This document shows positions 61,215-64,000 of a stretch of 64,000 bases of DNA, piece after piece. Under the pieces are notes generated by a model that saw nothing but the letters and a program-made list of their open reading frames with translations, was not told the DNA's origin and did not search any database. The DNA is taken from NCBI RefSeq assembly GCF_026914185.1, contig NC_070562.1, forward strand, positions 5,828,001 to 5,892,000, written 5' to 3'. Positions within the stretch are counted from its first letter, which is position 1, and each line of letters opens with the position of its first letter. Made by a program: the position numbers and the translations under genes. The stretch comes from Puccinia triticina (taxonomy: Eukaryota; Basidiomycota; Pucciniomycetes; Pucciniales; Pucciniaceae).

Positions 61215-62170
61215 TCAATCATTGATTTCAAAACCTGATTGATAGAATTTCCTCTTGACTGAGCCTCTTCTCTTTTTGAAAACTACAAAACAGATTTCAC
61301 CTTCTTCTATAAGATCAATCATGATTTTCAAGAAAGTGTTTTCATTACCAAAGAAAAATCCATTCCATTGATCTGGATAATTTTCTCTAAACCAAAATCC
61401 ATTCAGACCAATTGATATTTGTGGAAGCTTTGGAAATGCATAATCCATACTTAGGAACTGTATCAATGCACTTTGAATTTCTCCAAATTTTGAATTGTCA
61501 AGTGGTGATGAGACTTCATGATTAACTATTCCAAAAATTGGAAGAATATGCTTTGATCCTAAGAATTGACCCTCAATCCAGTCAAGATATGAGTCTTTTG
61601 AGTCATCAAGTGATTCATGTTTCCCCAATTTTCCATAAACATATTCCATTAACAACCTATGACATTGGAGTGAATATGTTAAAAGGCTTTTGAGTTTAAG
61701 TTGGAATTTACGTGTGGTAAGGGGTTGATATAACATGTCTGTGACTTTGAGTACTTCTGAACTCTCAGCTGATTTTTTTGATTTCACTAAGTAAGCTGGA
61801 ATATCTTTGAACTTTCTTATGATTTGAGGCCCGCGATGTGAAAAATTAGAGGTTTGATATAAGGACTCAATCTTACCAAATGTCTCACTAGCCTTCTTTC
61901 CAAATAATTCAATTCCATCATAGTATTTTTCTGGGATGATTTCAGGAGGTATCTGATTCAAATCAACTGAAAAGAAATCATAGGATTGATCTTGATTCAA
62001 TGAAATCATTCCATTCCAATTTTTTGTCTTGAAATCTATTTCATTGTTGATTAATGTTTCCAAAATAGTATTATTCTCCCACCCATCTGGATCTTTGAGT
62101 AATTCCATGAATTGATGGTTGTTTTTATGAATCAATCTGAGAAATATGTGTAGAGAATTTTTGAAATTAA
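61215..62170 (-). pseudogene. Secreted-family copy 3, 3' half only
   Basis: On the minus strand the frame is open from the Helitron-type boundary at 62170 (NFKNSLHIFLRLIHKNNHQF) to a stop at 61217-61215. It matches roughly the C-terminal 55-60% of the last exon of copies 1 and 2, including FGKKASETFGKIESLYQ, YSLQCHRLLMEYV, YLDWIEGQFLGSK and the basic end FKKRRGSVKRK. Upstream codons and all 5' exons, including the signal peptide, are missing at the boundary. The remaining frame has no stop or frameshift, so the truncation may be recent. ATG-less; a protein is unlikely unless an upstream exon is supplied. Confidence 0.7.
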
Positions 62171-62197
62171 CTAGAGGCCAAGGCAGCTTTGCCGCTG
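62171..62197 (-). mobile_element. Helitron-type 3' terminus beside copy 3
   Basis: Minus strand: GCGGC-AAA-GCTGC (one wobble pair), spacer CTTGGCCT, CTAG at 62174-62171, then T. Body would extend to the right. It marks the exact end of similarity in family copy 3. Confidence 0.65.
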
Positions 62198-64000
62198 CAG
62201 ATCTTATGTTTAGTTCCTTCAGTCCTGTTTTGAATCCCCCCTTCTAGCCAGATTTCACAGCTCACATTCTGGCCCATGCCTACCTGAAATCTCTCACAAA
62301 GACTTCCCATTATTTCTTTAGAAAACTCCTTTGGTTTTCCTCCCTGGGGAAAGCCCTCCTCTCCACCCAACTACTTAAACCAAGTTCAATAAAAATAAAT
62401 GTCTCCATTTAGCCTCTTGATGTCTTTTAATCCTTTTAGATTAGTCTCTGGGAACTTCCTACTGTCATCAACTCTCAATCTACAAGTAGTTTTCATCCAG
62501 CTATGCATGACATGAGGGCTTATCAGGATTAAATTATGTGTTGGTAGCTTATTTTTCCTCAGCTGCTGAGATATGTATATTCCAACTTCACATAAAGTTT
62601 TGCTGGTTTGCAGAAAATTCATGCTTTATCCTGACTGCTATCCTCTTAAGTAAGTTGTGCTAAATTAAATAACAGTAGTTCTTAAACTACCAAAAGACTT
62701 GTAATTTTTCTTTATGATTCACAGGCTATTGATCTATATTTATTCTATTTCATTTTCTTAAATATTGATATTTGATAGCTATGGATGATGGGCTTGTGCT
62801 GCAATTATTCGGAATTGCTGCAAGGTGGGGGGTGATCACGGAGGGAAGGGAGAGAGACGCGGGGGCTGGCTTTGCGGGCCCGACCGGGAGAGGGGCTTGC
62901 TCGCCAAGGGGAGCCATTGAGAGATTGGCAAGAGGCCAACGCAACCGAAGATAGACGGAAGCCAAGAGATGGTGATGTATCTCCTTGCGCTGCGGCTTTC
63001 AACGTTCCCCGTCCACGACATCAAACAGCCGGTCGCGTACCAGCGGCAGCAGCAACAGCAGGCGGCGGCTGATGTGGGGGCAATGGGGGACAATGTCAGG
63101 GCGGGTCTCTAAAGTGACACCGCTGTGAATGTAAACCTAGAGATATCTAAGGTTTGAGCTGTTCTCAGCTGTCACAGCTGAAAGCTGGTGCTCGAATTGG
63201 CCGCGCAGGCGCAAGGAGAAAAGCCGCGCCTTCTACAGAAGGGGCTGGTTGAGCGAATACAACCGGAGTCCACGGACTCGTCAAGAAGGGTCCTTTCTAG
63301 GACTTAGAGAGATAAAAGGAAAACGGTTGACTTACCAAGACGAAGCGCGGAAAGTCAAGGGATAAGTTGGAAAAAGAGGAAAGGTGGATCAATGGGCCCC
63401 AATCGTTGTAAGTCGGCGTTGGTAGTCAAATACAACAATATTGGTGGGCTTGGTAACTGATCTGGGGGCTATTACTGGTAGGAACAGTCCCTGATACTTA
63501 TAACCCAGCTATGCTGGGTTAACTTGTGGTTTGATGTGCATTGGCACTCTACAATCTATCCACCTGGGAATCTTATAGAAGATGCCCAGGTATTGCTCAC
63601 TCACTCACTCAAGGTCGGTGAGCCTAATGTCATGCTTCACTCAGGCTGGCCTGCCCACTTGGGGGCAACACCTGAGTGCGCTCTCTAGTCGGAGGGGTTG
63701 CTTGGTTGCAGGCCGCTGTGGTAAGCCAATCCTGATCTACCCAGAAAACCAGCAACCATCAATCACAAGGCTGTCACACCTCAAGACTAAATCCCATACC
63801 TCTGGCCCCCTTGTCAGCAAAGCCCAAGGCCCTCAACATCCCCACTCAATGGTCATACCCTGGATAATAGTGTTCCCTCTTCCCACACTTCCCCTCTCTT
63901 GGATAAACCCTCTCCCTAGTCTCAAACATCTACCCAGATCACATGTTACCCCCTTCTTCTAGTGTTTCATTAGAACCATGTGCTCAAAGATGTATAAGCA
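62198..64000. other. Intergenic to window end, no clear gene
   Basis: About 62198-62760 is AT-rich without a frame. About 62820-63115 is GC-rich; one plus-strand frame (ATG 62975 to TAA 63110-63112, 45 residues) ends in a Gln/Ala tract and could be the tail of an unknown gene. From about 63115 onward I see no gene or repeat I can define. Confidence 0.35.

Overview
The window looks like nuclear DNA of a rust fungus (Pucciniales, Basidiomycota). It holds short introns (about 55-85 nt in the best models), large Ty3/Gypsy retrotransposons, a DUF6589 gene, a RecQ-like helicase of the kind expanded in rusts and a compact fungal dihydrofolate synthase gene. I infer the lineage from the types of protein families; no species can be named from the sequence alone. 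Most of the window is mobile or repeat DNA.

Layout. 50-1954: 3' part of a multi-exon gene (family copy 1). 2029-7907: no convincing gene, but a Helitron-type 3' end, Y-shaped hairpins, a 159-bp tandem repeat, a run of four hairpins, AT-rich dyads and a tRNA-like unit. 7908-14025: complete Gypsy element B (minus strand). 14654-16571: RecQ-like helicase. About 16919-18430: broken GT69 (CAP59/CMT1-like) glycosyltransferase, followed by a Helitron-type 3' end. 19097-22469: two convergent genes, a small basic protein and a damaged DUF6589 gene. 22651: degenerate class-II tRNA-like unit. About 23250-23946: J-domain gene cut by 23948-33484, Gypsy element A (plus strand). 36395-39318: complete six-exon gene for a predicted secreted protein (family copy 2). 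39859-41259: FOL3. About 41430-46109: composite foldback element with long inverted repeats, a nested 995-bp palindromic element and pieces of host genes. 47895-57631: Gypsy element C (plus strand) with a perfect 5-bp target duplication. About 58200-59420: broken CNH-domain (Rho-GEF-like) gene, then another Helitron-type end. 61215-62170: family copy 3, truncated exactly at a further Helitron-type end. 62200-64000: no clear gene.

How the parts work together. Elements A, B and C each carry the full set for Ty3/Gypsy replication: LTRs, primer-binding site, Gag with zinc knuckle, retropepsin, reverse transcriptase, RNase H, integrase and polypurine tract. They differ in how Pol is reached: A has a textbook -1 frameshift signal (TTTTTTA, 6-nt spacer, 10-bp stem), B has pol in the -1 frame without a canonical slip site, and C has gag and pol in one frame split by a stop inside the protease. 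Element A also carries, between pol and the 3' LTR, an RRM-like ORF in sense and a 138-residue ORF in antisense with its own TATA-like box.

The likely functional host genes are FOL3, the RecQ-like helicase and family copy 2. The family (three copies here) combines a signal peptide, phase-1 introns throughout and a conserved basic C-terminal tail. Exon joins, family names and motif positions were read by eye; nothing was searched against a database.
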